DNA of 64,000 nucleotides from Bacteroidales bacterium (GCA_017439305.1 JAFSJK010000021.1:1-64000), one strand, 5' to 3'; shown: positions 45,028 to 53,468, counted from the stretch's first letter. Numbers and translations are program-made. Notes: generated from the sequence alone by a model not told the origin.

Positions 45028-46401
45028 TTACCGGATATCTTTCAGTGGAATCGCCTGAAAGGTAAGATGCGCCTGGGAACTCTCGTAGAGGATGCCGACA
45101 GTGTCTTTGTCAACCATCGTCAGGCAGGAATAGCCCCAGCCGTCTCCCTCGTCCAGAAGGCATTTCCGTGTCCAGGTCTTTCCGCCGTCCAGGCTCATCC
45201 GGATGGTGATGTTCCTCCTTTCCTCCGGATCGGAAGGATTGGAAAACAGGAGGATATCCCGGTGCAAGGCATTCTCGGAAGCCCGGACTTTCAGGAGGCT
45301 GGCCATGCAGACGGGCTCGACGAGCTGACCGTCTGACACATGCGGGGTCCAGGTCCTGCCCATGTCTTTCGTGACGTACACGGCGCGGCCGGTGCCGCGG
45401 TTGTCCCGCATGTTCAGCATCAGTTCGCCCGGGGCGATTTCGGCCACCTGGGATTCCGTAGTGTTGATTTTGGCATATTCATGGACCTGCCAGGTAAGGC
45501 CGCGGTCCGTAGAGTACATGATGCCGGCAGCCGGCGTGCGGTCCGGTTCCTGGTGCTGGAACGGGACGACCAGGGTGCCGTCATCCATCGTGATGCCTCT
45601 GCCCGAGCCCTGGAACGTAAAGTTCCATGCTTCCTGCTTAACTTGCCGCGTCAGGTTCATCGGAGCGGACCAGGTCACGCCGTCATCGGTAGAGCGGGCC
45701 ATCATGAGCTGCGGGGTCGTGGCGGGTTCAAAGCCGCTGCCGGCGGTCCACCAGGCCGCCTTGCCGGCTTGGCCACCATGCGTCCAGGCCGCAAATACAA
45801 GCAAGTCCCCCGTCACTTCGTCCACCAGGATGCAGGGATCACCGACACCGTTCAAGTTCTGCGGCAGACCACCCCATTCGCCCATATCCATGGCGACAAT
45901 CATCGGCCCCCACGTGCGACCGCCGTCCGTAGAGCGGCTTACACCCACGTCGATGTGCCCCTGCAGGTCACGGGCGTTCTCATGCCGGATGTCGTACACG
46001 CCCACAAGCGTGCCCTTCCTCGTCGTTACCAGACCAGGGATACGGTAGGCGGCCACCCCGTTGTCACCGGCGGTGCGTACCTTGCGGGCGAGCCGGTGCT
46101 CCCGGGCGCCATCCTCTTTGATGGCGAAGCCTTTCGCCCTGATTTTCAAGGCGAAAGGCTTACGGATATCCTTGACATAGGCGGCATCCAGATTGACATA
46201 CAGGACGCCATCCCGGACCTCCCAGGAGCGGAGGGCCTTTCGAGGCAATCCCCGGAGAGAAACGCTGAACACAGGCTCTTCCCCTTTCGGAACCTCCACG
46301 GTCGCCACCGGGACGTCCTTGTCCTGAATGACAGGGACCTGGCAGTGATGGATCTGGATGGTGGCCGCGGCGACCAGCGCGGCGAAACACATCGACAGCA
46401 T
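45028..46401 (-). CDS. GH33 exo-sialidase
   Basis: 457-residue sialidase releasing terminal sialic acid. A short N-terminal hydrophobic stretch (MLSMCFAALVAAATIQ) acts as signal. Residues about 20-100 form a small beta domain. The six-bladed propeller then begins with the RIP motif in AAYRIPGLV and carries five Asp-boxes: SRSTDGGRTW, ARSTDDGVTW, YSTDRGLTW, VTKDMGRTW and RMSLDGGKTW. Other arginine-triad candidates occur around IRHENARD and NMRDNRGTGR. It begins one base after the stop of the PspC-domain gene, an odd but tight coupling. It would help scavenge host glycans alongside the GH18 and GH95 enzymes. Confidence 0.93.
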   Translation of the reverse strand: MLSMCFAALVAAATIQIHHCQVPVIQDKDVPVATVEVPKGEEPVFSVSLRGLPRKALRSWEVRDGVLYVNLDAAYVKDIRKPFALKIRAKGFAIKEDGAREHRLARKVRTAGDNGVAAYRIPGLVTTRKGTLVGVYDIRHENARDLQGHIDVGVSRSTDGGRTWGPMIVAMDMGEWGGLPQNLNGVGDPCILVDEVTGDLLVFAAWTHGGQAGKAAWWTAGSGFEPATTPQLMMARSTDDGVTWSAPMNLTRQVKQEAWNFTFQGSGRGITMDDGTLVVPFQHQEPDRTPAAGIMYSTDRGLTWQVHEYAKINTTESQVAEIAPGELMLNMRDNRGTGRAVYVTKDMGRTWTPHVSDGQLVEPVCMASLLKVRASENALHRDILLFSNPSDPEERRNITIRMSLDGGKTWTRKCLLDEGDGWGYSCLTMVDKDTVGILYESSQAHLTFQAIPLKDIR

Positions 46402-46402
46402 A

Positions 46403-47443
46403 CTAGATTTTCAGATATTCCGTTGAGACGACACCCATGGCGAACAGGACTGCCAGCACCACCAGGACGACGAGCCAGACCACGAAGATCACCAGGCCGG
46501 GGCGCCATTTGGGCGGCTTGAAGCCGAAGATCATCTGGACGCCGCCGTAGATCAGGCCGATCAGGGGCAGGACGATGGCCAGAACCAGCAGGACCATGAT
46601 CCACGGCGTGGACACCAGGTCATAAAAGATGGGGACATGCGTGGAAAGGTCATCCAGAAAACGGTCAAGCGGCGCGCTGAACAGGGTCGTTCCCTTGAGG
46701 CCGAGTACGGAGACCGAGGCCAGGCCGGACACGCCGGAAAGGAGGAGGATGATGCCGATGACGATCAGGATGATCCGTCCCAGTTCGCTTCCATTCCGGG
46801 ACTGGAGTTCATCCCGGACCCTGTTCATGCCTTTCCGGGCGGTATCGCCCATCTCCTGGATTCCGTTGCGGACGTTCCGCTGGATATCGTCCAGCGTTCC
46901 GCTGTCGCCTTTCATGGCCCAGCGCTCCTGTGCCGTGCGAGCCGGCGGCATCGCCAGCCACAGGACGGCATAGGCGATAAAACCGAGCAGCGACCAGGTG
47001 CCGTCGATACCCCCGCCAAAGAAGAGTGCCAAAGCAATGACTGTGAAAATGATCCGCATCGCGACAGCATCGAAGTTGAAATAGTTCGCAAGACCGGCGC
47101 AGACTCCGCCGATGCGCTTGTTCTCCAGATCGCGGTACAATCTCTTGCGAGGGGCCTCCTGCGCCCGCTCCGGCTCAGGATCGTCGGCTTCGATCCGCTC
47201 GGGACGTCCAAGGATGTCGATGATTCCGCGGATGTCCTGCATCGTTGCAACGCCATGCTGGCCGCACCGTTCGAGCAGGAGTTCGGCCATCCTTTCCTCG
47301 ATGCCTTCCATGATCTCCTTGCCGCCCGGCTGGCCCAGATAATGGGCTTCCAGCCCTTTCAGATACTGTTCCACCTCTTTCGAGGCGTCCTTTTCCAGCG
47401 TGAAGGCATAGCCCCCAATGCTGACTTTCTCTACTTCAGTCAT
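46403..47443 (-). CDS. PspC-domain membrane protein (346 aa)
   Basis: Cytoplasmic N-terminal part of about 95 residues (FTLEKDASKEVEQYLKGLEAH, GIEERMAELL) shared with the smaller PspC gene upstream. It is followed by a PspC domain with the hallmark RDLENKRIGGVCAGLANYF and two helices (about 100-165). After a charged linker come three further membrane segments, including IILIVIGIILLLSGVSGLA and VIFVVWLVVLVVLAVLFAMG. PspC proteins respond to inner-membrane stress. Its ATG overlaps the PadR stop (ATGA), so the regulator and this protein are co-translated. Confidence 0.9.
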   Translation of the reverse strand: MTEVEKVSIGGYAFTLEKDASKEVEQYLKGLEAHYLGQPGGKEIMEGIEERMAELLLERCGQHGVATMQDIRGIIDILGRPERIEADDPEPERAQEAPRKRLYRDLENKRIGGVCAGLANYFNFDAVAMRIIFTVIALALFFGGGIDGTWSLLGFIAYAVLWLAMPPARTAQERWAMKGDSGTLDDIQRNVRNGIQEMGDTARKGMNRVRDELQSRNGSELGRIILIVIGIILLLSGVSGLASVSVLGLKGTTLFSAPLDRFLDDLSTHVPIFYDLVSTPWIMVLLVLAIVLPLIGLIYGGVQMIFGFKPPKWRPGLVIFVVWLVVLVVLAVLFAMGVVSTEYLKI

Positions 47444-47769
47444 CGTTTCAACGTATCAATGCTTTCCACCATTTCCTGCCAGGCCGCATCCATTTCGGCA
47501 AGCTGGGCCCGGCCCTTTTCTGTAATTCCATAGTATTTCCGGGGCGGGCCCTGCGTGGACTCCTCCCACCGGTAAGTAAGCAGCCCCTGGTTCTTCTGAC
47601 GGATGAGCAAGGGGTACAGGGTTCCCTCGACCACGATCATGTTCGCGGCCTTGAGGGCATCGATGATGCTGGAGGCATAGGCCTCCCGCTTGCTGAGAAT
47701 ACACAGGATGCAGTATTCCAGCACGCCCTTCCGCATCTGGGAACGGACATTGTCGGTCGTACTCTCCAT
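47440..47769 (-). CDS. PadR-family transcriptional regulator
   Basis: 109 residues, a single winged-helix domain of the PadR type: EYCILCILSKREAYASSIIDAL, VEGTLYPLLIRQKNQGLL and the wing with GPPRKYYGITEKGRAQL. PadR proteins usually repress their own operon or an adjacent membrane-stress gene until a ligand binds. It sits between two PspC-domain genes (4-bp gap upstream, 4-bp overlap downstream), an arrangement frequent in Bacteroidota, and probably controls both. Confidence 0.94.
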   Translation of the reverse strand: MESTTDNVRSQMRKGVLEYCILCILSKREAYASSIIDALKAANMIVVEGTLYPLLIRQKNQGLLTYRWEESTQGPPRKYYGITEKGRAQLAEMDAAWQEMVESIDTLKR

Positions 47770-47773
47770 AAGG

Positions 47774-48355
47774 CTATCGGTTATAAGTGTCCTGCGCGTG
47801 ATTCGTGAACCGGGACATGTTCTCCGCCGTGGCGGGGATGCCCCGCATTTCGCACTTCTGGGCCGGGGTCAGCGCCTTAGGAACGGCGATCCACAGCACC
47901 AGATAGATCCAGAATCCGGATGTTCCGGCCAGCAGGGCCACCAGCATGATGATCCGGATAATGGTCACGTCGATGTTGAAGTACCATCCCAGTCCGGCAC
48001 ACACACCGGCCACGCCCTTGTTGTCCACATCGCGGTAAAGCTTCTTGGGAGCCCTGTCCTCCGGGAAAGCGCTGGAATAGGTGTAACCGGTTTCGGCCGA
48101 TCCGTCCGGCATACCGAGGGTCGACACCACCTTCTCCACCATCTCCAGGGTCACGACCCGGGAACTCTCCCCTACTTCCTGGAAGAACAGTTCGGAAATC
48201 CGGCTCTCGATGTCGTCCATCACTTCCCCTTTCTGGTTTTCCGGAACGTTCAGCTTGGCCTTGAAGTTGCGCAGATAGGCGTCAAGGCGGTTGTAGGCAT
48301 CATCGTTGAGGGTGAAATTGCGCCCTCCGATACAAGCATTGGTCACGCGTTTCAT
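47774..48355 (-). CDS. PspC-domain membrane protein (193 aa)
   Basis: First gene of the PspC-PadR operon. The N-terminal 90 residues (RNFTLNDDAYNRLDAYLRNFKAKL, DIESRISELFFQEVG) parallel those of the larger PspC protein, pointing to duplication. A PspC domain follows with YRDVDNKGVAGVCAGLGWYF, then helices IIMLVALLAGTSGFWIYLVLWIAVP. The tail is short and hydrophilic. Start ATG 48355 is fixed by family alignment and by the promoter just upstream; the 20-residue upstream extension would precede transcription. Confidence 0.9.
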   Translation of the reverse strand: MKRVTNACIGGRNFTLNDDAYNRLDAYLRNFKAKLNVPENQKGEVMDDIESRISELFFQEVGESSRVVTLEMVEKVVSTLGMPDGSAETGYTYSSAFPEDRAPKKLYRDVDNKGVAGVCAGLGWYFNIDVTIIRIIMLVALLAGTSGFWIYLVLWIAVPKALTPAQKCEMRGIPATAENMSRFTNHAQDTYNR

Positions 48356-48378
48356 ATCGTACAAAATATTTGTTGGTG

Positions 48379-48410
48379 CAAAGATATAAACTTTTTTTGA
48401 TACTTTGCAA
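48379..48410 (-). promoter_or_regulatory. Promoter of the PspC-PadR-PspC-sialidase operon
   Basis: Minus-strand TTG (48410-48408), 21-bp spacer, TATCTTTG (48386-48379). The -7 box ends 23 nt before the ATG at 48355. Confidence 0.65.
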
Positions 48411-48459
48411 TACAAGGTACTAAAATTTTCGAGAAATTTACAAATCGGATGAAAATCGT

Positions 48460-48467
48460 TATATTTG
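48460..48467 (+). promoter_or_regulatory. -7 box TATATTTG of the fumarase gene
   Basis: Perfect TAnnTTTG match. It ends one base before an in-frame ATG (48469), which therefore should lie at or upstream of the transcription start. This decides for the downstream start at 48499. Confidence 0.6.
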
Positions 48468-48498
48468 TATGATAAAAGAAACCAATTCCACTTCCTTT

Positions 48499-50127
48499 AT
48501 GGCCGAATTCAAATACGCACCCATGTTCCAGTTGGGTCCCGACACAACCGAGTATTACAAGATCCCCGGTTCCGAAAAACTCGTAAAAACCTGCACCTGC
48601 GGCGACAAAAACATCCTGGAAGTCTCTCCGGAAGCGCTCACGCTGGTCGTCCAGCAGTCCTTCCATGACTGTCAGTTCATGCTCCGCCGCGCGCACAACG
48701 AGCAGGTGGCGGCCATTCTGAAAGACCCGGAGGCCTCCGACAACGACAAATATGTGGCCCTCCAGTTCCTGCGCAACGCGGAAACGTCCGTTAAAGGGGT
48801 TCTTCCCTTCTGTCAGGACACTGGCACCGCCATCATCCACGGCGAGAAAGGCCAGCATGTCTGGACGGATTTCGAGGACGAAGAAGCCCTTAGTCTCGGC
48901 GTTTTCAACACCTACACCCGGGAGAACCTCCGCTACAGCCAGAATGCGCCCCTCGACATGTACAACGAGGTCAATACCAAGTGCAACCTGCCCGCGCAGA
49001 TTGACATCGAGGCTACGCAGGGGAATGAATACCGTTTCGTGATGGTTGCCAAGGGCGGCGGCAGCGCCAACAAGACCTATTTCTACCCGATGACGAAGGC
49101 GACCATCCAGAATGAAGGCACCCTGATCCCCTTCCTGGTGGAAAAAATGAAATCCCTGGGGACGGCGGCGTGCCCTCCCTATCACATCGCCTTTGTGATC
49201 GGCGGTACCAGCGCCGAAAAGAACCTGCTCACGGTCAAGCTTGCAAGCATCAAGTTCTACGACGCCCTGCCCACCACCGGTGATGAGACCGGACGGGCTT
49301 TCCGTGACATCGACCTGGAGGAGAAACTCCTGAAGGAGGCCCAGAAAATCGGCCTTGGAGCCCAGTTCGGCGGCAAGTACCTCGCCCACGACATCCGCGT
49401 GGTCCGTCTGCCCCGCCATGGGGCGAGCTGCCCGATCGGCATGGGTGTCAGTTGCAGCGCCGACCGGAACATCAAGTCCAAGATCAACGCGGATGGAGTC
49501 TGGATTGAGAAAATGGACGCCAACCCCTCGGAACTCATCCCGGAAGAATTCCGTCGTCCCGGTGAGGGTCCCAAGGGCATCGAGATAGACCTTGACAAGG
49601 GTATCGACGCCGTGCGCGCCGAACTCACCAAGTACACGGTGGGCACCCGTGTCAACCTCAAGGGGACCATCATCGTAGCCCGTGATATCGCCCACGCCAA
49701 ACTCAAAGCCCGCCTTGATGCCGGCGAGGGAATGCCGGCATACTTCAAGGACCATCCCATCCTGTATGCCGGTCCCGCCAAGACGCCGGAAGGCTACCCT
49801 TGTGGCTCCATGGGCCCCACCACGGCCAACCGGATGGACCCATACGTGGATGAATTCCAGGACCATGGCGCATCCCTGGTGATGATTGCCAAAGGCAATC
49901 GTTCCAAGGTGGTCACAGATGCCTGCGAGAAACACGGCGGCTTCTACCTTGGCACAATCGGCGGCGTAGCTGCTGTTCTCTCCCAGAGCAGTATCCGCAG
50001 CATCGAGTGCGTGGAATACCCCGAACTCGGGATGGAAGCCATCTGGAAGATCCGCGTCGAGGACTTCCCCGCCTTCATCCTTGTGGATGACAAGGGGAAC
50101 GACTTCTTCAAGACGATCGGGCTGTAA
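48499..50127 (+). CDS. Class I (4Fe-4S) fumarate hydratase
   Basis: 542-residue iron-sulphur fumarase of the FumA/FumB type, interconverting fumarate and malate, oxygen sensitive. The N-terminal half carries the cluster domain with [28 protein letters not shown] and a Cys in the [16 protein letters not shown] region. The C-terminal half is the beta domain with [43 protein letters not shown] and [13 protein letters not shown] 48499 ([13 protein letters not shown]) is chosen over ATG 48469 because the -7 box overlaps the latter. It serves the reductive branch of fermentation together with aspartase. Confidence 0.95.
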   Translation: MAEFKYAPMFQLGPDTTEYYKIPGSEKLVKTCTCGDKNILEVSPEALTLVVQQSFHDCQFMLRRAHNEQVAAILKDPEASDNDKYVALQFLRNAETSVKGVLPFCQDTGTAIIHGEKGQHVWTDFEDEEALSLGVFNTYTRENLRYSQNAPLDMYNEVNTKCNLPAQIDIEATQGNEYRFVMVAKGGGSANKTYFYPMTKATIQNEGTLIPFLVEKMKSLGTAACPPYHIAFVIGGTSAEKNLLTVKLASIKFYDALPTTGDETGRAFRDIDLEEKLLKEAQKIGLGAQFGGKYLAHDIRVVRLPRHGASCPIGMGVSCSADRNIKSKINADGVWIEKMDANPSELIPEEFRRPGEGPKGIEIDLDKGIDAVRAELTKYTVGTRVNLKGTIIVARDIAHAKLKARLDAGEGMPAYFKDHPILYAGPAKTPEGYPCGSMGPTTANRMDPYVDEFQDHGASLVMIAKGNRSKVVTDACEKHGGFYLGTIGGVAAVLSQSSIRSIECVEYPELGMEAIWKIRVEDFPAFILVDDKGNDFFKTIGL

Positions 50128-50148
50128 AAGCGACGATCCCTCACTTCA

Positions 50149-50175
50149 GGCGCCATCTTTCCCGATGGCGCCTTT
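50149..50175 (+). terminator. Rho-independent terminator after fumarase
   Basis: Perfect 9-bp stem GGCGCCATC / GATGGCGCC with loop TTTCCC, followed by TTTCTATTT. It lies 21 bp after the stop. Confidence 0.85.
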
Positions 50176-50193
50176 CTATTTGGTAATCAATAC

Positions 50194-50243
50194 GTTGAAT
50201 GGGTATGCCCTGTGATTTCAGTCGCAGGGCATACCCATTCAAC
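50194..50243 (+). repeat. REP-like palindrome copy 1
   Basis: 19-bp perfect stem, GTTGAATGGGTATGCCCTG paired with its complement, around a 12-nt loop. The 28-nt core (ATGCCCTGTGATT ... GCAGGGCAT, 50204-50231 approximately) recurs in inverted orientation at 51341-51370 and in direct orientation at 53411-53440. It lies upstream of the Y1 transposase gene. Confidence 0.85.
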
Positions 50244-50332
50244 ATTCTGCAAATCAACATATTATGCGCCAGCTTCAAAAATCATAAGAATCGTAAAAAT
50301 CAATAAAAAACATATAAAAATGCACGGGGCTC

Positions 50333-50363
50333 TTGACAGAATCACCCAAAAAGGATAGCTTCG
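50333..50363 (+). promoter_or_regulatory. Promoter of the Y1 transposase gene (TTG-N20-TAGCTTCG)
   Basis: TTG at 50333-50335, 20-bp spacer, TAGCTTCG at 50356-50363, one base from the -7 consensus. The region around it is strongly AT-rich. Confidence 0.5.
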
Positions 50364-50381
50364 AAAAAAGTGCGAGAGAGT

Positions 50382-51296
50382 ATGCGTGTCAGGAAAAGAA
50401 GAATCATCGAGAATGCATTTCAACATCTTTATCAGAACACCTGTCGGGGTGTGCTTTTGTTTTACAATGACATGGACCGTCTGGTTTATTACACCGCATT
50501 TGCAGCGATGGCGCGAAAGTATCATGCCCAGGTTCTAGCCATTTCATTGATGTATGATCATACCCATTCATCCGTCCGACTTCAAGAGCCGTCACGAATG
50601 GGAGATTTTGTAAGGGACTACACGTCGGTTTATGCGATGGAATTCAATAGGGATATCGGTCGACATGGTCCTTTATTCCGATGCGCCTATGGAAATGCGC
50701 CCAAGATCGGGGCGAAGAAGATCCGGACAAACGTTTCTTATATAGACAACAACGCTGTCGAGAAAATGTTGTTTGAGAAAGCCGAGCAGGACCGTTGGAA
50801 TGCCATCGCTTTTCTGGATAGTTCCCATCCTTTTTCCGAAAAGATTGTCAGAAGCCATGCCTCCAGAAAACTTCTGCGTTCCATTAAAAGGGTGGAAGCT
50901 TTCTTCAAAGCCAATGCATATCTATCTTATCGGATCCTTCGTGACTTATTTGACGGATTGAAAAAGAATGAGGCAGAACAACTCATCGACTTTATCATAT
51001 ACACATACCTTCCCATCGACAAAGAGGAACGATCCCTTCTGTATGGAAATTACCAGACCATGTTGACAGCCATCAACTCAAATACAGGCAGCGAGTATGA
51101 TATTAAAGAAGACTTCGACAACGAGCCTCATACCATTTACAGGGAAATACTGAAAGTCTGTCAGCATTCTTCCTTTGCCGATAATCCCAAAGCGATGCTT
51201 GTTCTTCCCAAAGCAGAAAAGATAAGGATAGCGAATATCCTTCAACAACGTACCGGTGCCACTTACTACCAGTTGAAGAAGTTTTTGGATTTATAA
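50382..51296 (+). CDS. Y1 (HUH) transposase, RAYT-like
   Basis: 304-residue protein with the Y1 transposase fold: AISLMYDHTHSSV carries the HxH metal motif of the HUH nucleases (compare the usual NHVHLL), followed by GPLFRCAYGNAPKIGAKK and VSYIDNNAVEK, which match the RAYT region between the catalytic Tyr and the YIxxNP-type motif. The C-terminal part is helical and ends in a possible DNA-binding helix (ANILQQRTGATYYQLKKFLDL). ATG 50382 is preferred; a GTG four codons earlier is possible. Composition is visibly more AT-rich than neighbouring genes, a sign of transfer. It is flanked by inverted REP-like palindromes, the genomic signature of RAYTs. Confidence 0.82.
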   Translation: MRVRKRRIIENAFQHLYQNTCRGVLLFYNDMDRLVYYTAFAAMARKYHAQVLAISLMYDHTHSSVRLQEPSRMGDFVRDYTSVYAMEFNRDIGRHGPLFRCAYGNAPKIGAKKIRTNVSYIDNNAVEKMLFEKAEQDRWNAIAFLDSSHPFSEKIVRSHASRKLLRSIKRVEAFFKANAYLSYRILRDLFDGLKKNEAEQLIDFIIYTYLPIDKEERSLLYGNYQTMLTAINSNTGSEYDIKEDFDNEPHTIYREILKVCQHSSFADNPKAMLVLPKAEKIRIANILQQRTGATYYQLKKFLDL

Positions 51297-51340
51297 CTGC
51301 AGTGTCATCTAAATATTTGATTATAAGACTCCAACATAGG

Positions 51341-51370
51341 GATGCCCTGTGAACGGAATCACAGGGCATC
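51341..51370 (-). repeat. REP-like palindrome copy 2 (inverted)
   Basis: GATGCCCTGTGA / TCACAGGGCATC, 12-bp perfect stem with 6-nt loop. On the minus strand the core reads ATGCCCTGTGATTCC, matching copies 1 and 3. It is located 44 bp after the transposase stop, in inverse orientation to copy 1. Confidence 0.85.
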
Positions 51371-51417
51371 TCCCCATAAAAAGCTACTCATCAAGCAATT
51401 AACTGACACAGAAGGAA

Positions 51418-52563
51418 CTACTCCAGGTCTTCGTCCACATCCGTAACGGCCGCGCCGTTGCCCATCAGGAAGGATTTCATGAACTCGTTGAGGTCACCGT
51501 CCAGGACGCCCTGGGTGTCGGCGGTGCTGTAACCGGTACGGAGGTCTTTCACAAGTTTGTAGGGATGGAGGACGTAGTTGCGTATCTGGGAGCCCCATTC
51601 GATGCGCTTCTTCTGGCCTTCCAGTTCGGCCTGTTTCTCCTGGCGCTTCTTGAGCTCGATGTCGTACAAGCGCGATTTGAGGATAAGGAGAGCGCGCTGG
51701 CGGTTGTCCTGCTGGGAGCGGGTTTCGGTGTTCTCCACCATGATGCCCGAGGGAATGTGCCGCACGCGGACGCCGGTTTCCACCTTGTTCACGTTCTGGC
51801 CGCCGTGGCCGCCGGAGCGGAAGGTATCCCATTCCAGGTCTCCGGGATTGATTTCGATGTGGATGGAATCGTCGACCAGCGGATAGACGAAGACCGACGA
51901 GAAGGTGGTCTGGCGCTTTCCCTGCGCATTGAACGGGGAGATGCGGACCAGGCGGTGTACGCCGTTCTCCGCCTTGAGATAACCATAGGCATAGTCCCCT
52001 TCGACTTCGATGGTGGCGGACTTGATGCCGGCCTCTTCGCCTTCCAGCAGGGAGGTGACGGTCATCTTGTAGCCGTTCCGTTCGCCCCAGCGGAGGTACA
52101 TGCGCATGAGCATCGACGACCAGTCGTTCGCCTCCGTGCCGCCAGCCCCGGAGTTGATGGTGAGGACGGCGCCCAGGTTGTCGCCTTCATTTCCCAGCAT
52201 GTTCTTGAGCTCCAGGGCTTCAACAGCCTCGACGGCCTTCGCGTAAGTAGCGTCCAGTTCGCGGGTTTCGTCGGTCTCGACAGCTTCGTCCTCCGTGCCG
52301 CTGACGCTGTCCTTCGCGAAATCGTACAGCACGTCCAGGTCGTCCACGAAACCGGCCGCCTTCTGGAAATCCGCCACCCAGGCTTTCACGCCGGCGAGTT
52401 TCTTGAGAAACAGCTCGGCGGCCTTGGGGTCGTTCCAGAAATCGGGCGAGAGGCTCTCCTTCGTCTTCTGCTCCACTTCTTTCCGCTTTCCTGCGATGTC
52501 CAGGCATTTTTCCAGGGTATCCAGTCGCTCGCGCAGGTCCTTGATTTGTTCGAGGGTCGTCAT
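51418..52563 (-). CDS. prfB: Peptide chain release factor 2
   Basis: 381-residue class I release factor recognising UGA and UAA. The catalytic GGQ is in SGGHGGQNVNK. Other matches are SGAGGTEANDW, FSSVFVYPLVDD, and the codon-recognition region ending TETRSQQDNRQRA. The gene is one continuous frame from ATG 52563: at the place where many prfB genes have an in-frame UGA and a programmed +1 shift (around codon 25, LEKCLDIAG), this copy reads through with ordinary sense codons. It is divergent from murI, and the two share a 57-bp promoter region. Confidence 0.96.
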   Translation of the reverse strand: MTTLEQIKDLRERLDTLEKCLDIAGKRKEVEQKTKESLSPDFWNDPKAAELFLKKLAGVKAWVADFQKAAGFVDDLDVLYDFAKDSVSGTEDEAVETDETRELDATYAKAVEAVEALELKNMLGNEGDNLGAVLTINSGAGGTEANDWSSMLMRMYLRWGERNGYKMTVTSLLEGEEAGIKSATIEVEGDYAYGYLKAENGVHRLVRISPFNAQGKRQTTFSSVFVYPLVDDSIHIEINPGDLEWDTFRSGGHGGQNVNKVETGVRVRHIPSGIMVENTETRSQQDNRQRALLILKSRLYDIELKKRQEKQAELEGQKKRIEWGSQIRNYVLHPYKLVKDLRTGYSTADTQGVLDGDLNEFMKSFLMGNGAAVTDVDEDLE

Positions 52564-52584
52564 GGGTCTTTCCGTATAAACGTA

Positions 52585-52592
52585 CAAAAATA
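52585..52592 (-). promoter_or_regulatory. -7 box TATTTTTG of prfB
   Basis: Minus-strand TAnnTTTG match, 21 bp before the ATG at 52563. Confidence 0.5.
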
Positions 52593-52606
52593 CGAATAAT
52601 TTCCCT

Positions 52607-52614
52607 TATATTTG
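52607..52614 (+). promoter_or_regulatory. -7 box TATATTTG of murI
   Basis: Perfect TAnnTTTG match ending 6 nt before the ATG at 52621. The transcript is therefore predicted to be leaderless or nearly so. Confidence 0.55.
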
Positions 52615-52620
52615 CATGGC

Positions 52621-53370
52621 ATGGCAACCATCGGCATATTCGATTCGGGCTCGGGCGGTCTTTCCGTCTACCGGGAGATCGTGAAACTTCTCCCTTATGA
52701 GCGGTATGTCTATTTCGCGGACAACGCCCATTGTCCCTATGGGGAAAAGTCGGTGGAATACATCCAGGACCGTGCCCGTGCCATCACCGACATTCTGCTG
52801 GGGATGGGGGCCGACATCATCGTCGTCGCCTGCAACACGGCCACGGCGGCGGCCATTGCCATGCTTCGGGAAGAGTATCCGGACATGACCTTCGTCGGGA
52901 TGGAACCCGCCGTGAAACCGGCCGCCCTCGGTACGAAGACCGGTGTCATCGGTGTCCTGGCTACGGCTGGGACGCTGAAGGGATCGAAATACCTCAAGAC
53001 AAAAGGCCGTTTCGAAGACGATGTCCGCATCGTGGAACACGTGGGTGAAGGATTCGTGGAACTGGTGGAAAACGGCATTCTGGATGGTCCGGTGGCCTAT
53101 GAAACCGTCCGGGCATCCATACAGCCTTTGTTGGATGCCGGGGCGGACCGTATCGTCCTCGGCTGTACGCACTATCCTTTTCTCCGTACCATCATCGAGG
53201 CCATCGCCGGTCCCTCTGTCCAAGTCATCGACCCGGCCCCCGCCGTCGCCCGCCAGACGGTCCGCATGCTCGACAAACGCGGTATCCCTATCGGCGAGGG
53301 TCCCTTCAGCGTGGATCTGTATTTCTCGGGAGAGCCGGCATCTTTGCAAAGAATCTTCGCGCTGTTATAG
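52621..53370 (+). CDS. murI: Glutamate racemase
   Basis: 249-residue racemase supplying D-glutamate for peptidoglycan. Cofactor-independent two-Cys mechanism: first Cys in VVACNTATAA, second in VLGCTHYPF. The N-terminal IGIFDSGSGGLSVY and HCPYGEKS segments are diagnostic. ATG 52621 (MATIGIFDSG) is preferred to the start three codons upstream, because the -7 box overlaps that region. Next to the downstream cluster it adds to a peptidoglycan theme, although it is on the other strand. Confidence 0.96.
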   Translation: MATIGIFDSGSGGLSVYREIVKLLPYERYVYFADNAHCPYGEKSVEYIQDRARAITDILLGMGADIIVVACNTATAAAIAMLREEYPDMTFVGMEPAVKPAALGTKTGVIGVLATAGTLKGSKYLKTKGRFEDDVRIVEHVGEGFVELVENGILDGPVAYETVRASIQPLLDAGADRIVLGCTHYPFLRTIIEAIAGPSVQVIDPAPAVARQTVRMLDKRGIPIGEGPFSVDLYFSGEPASLQRIFALL

Positions 53371-53410
53371 CTTGGCACATATTCACCTGATTATAAACGC
53401 ATTAAATAGA

Positions 53411-53440
53411 TATGCCCTGTGATTCCAAACACAGGGCATA
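53411..53440 (+). repeat. REP-like palindrome copy 3
   Basis: TATGCCCTGTG / CACAGGGCATA, 11-bp perfect stem with an 8-nt loop beginning ATTCC, in the same orientation as copy 1. Similarity to copy 1 extends about 20 bp upstream (AACGCATTAAATAGAT against TACGTTGAATGGGT). Located between murI and the DUF6515 gene, away from any transposase. Confidence 0.85.
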
Positions 53441-53468
53441 CCCCATTAACACATTGATTATCAAAAAC

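Noticed and set aside
50262..50525. Minus-strand ORF of 87 codons upstream of the Y1 transposase
   Set aside because: Overlaps the transposase start and promoter on the other strand, with no domain or promoter of its own.
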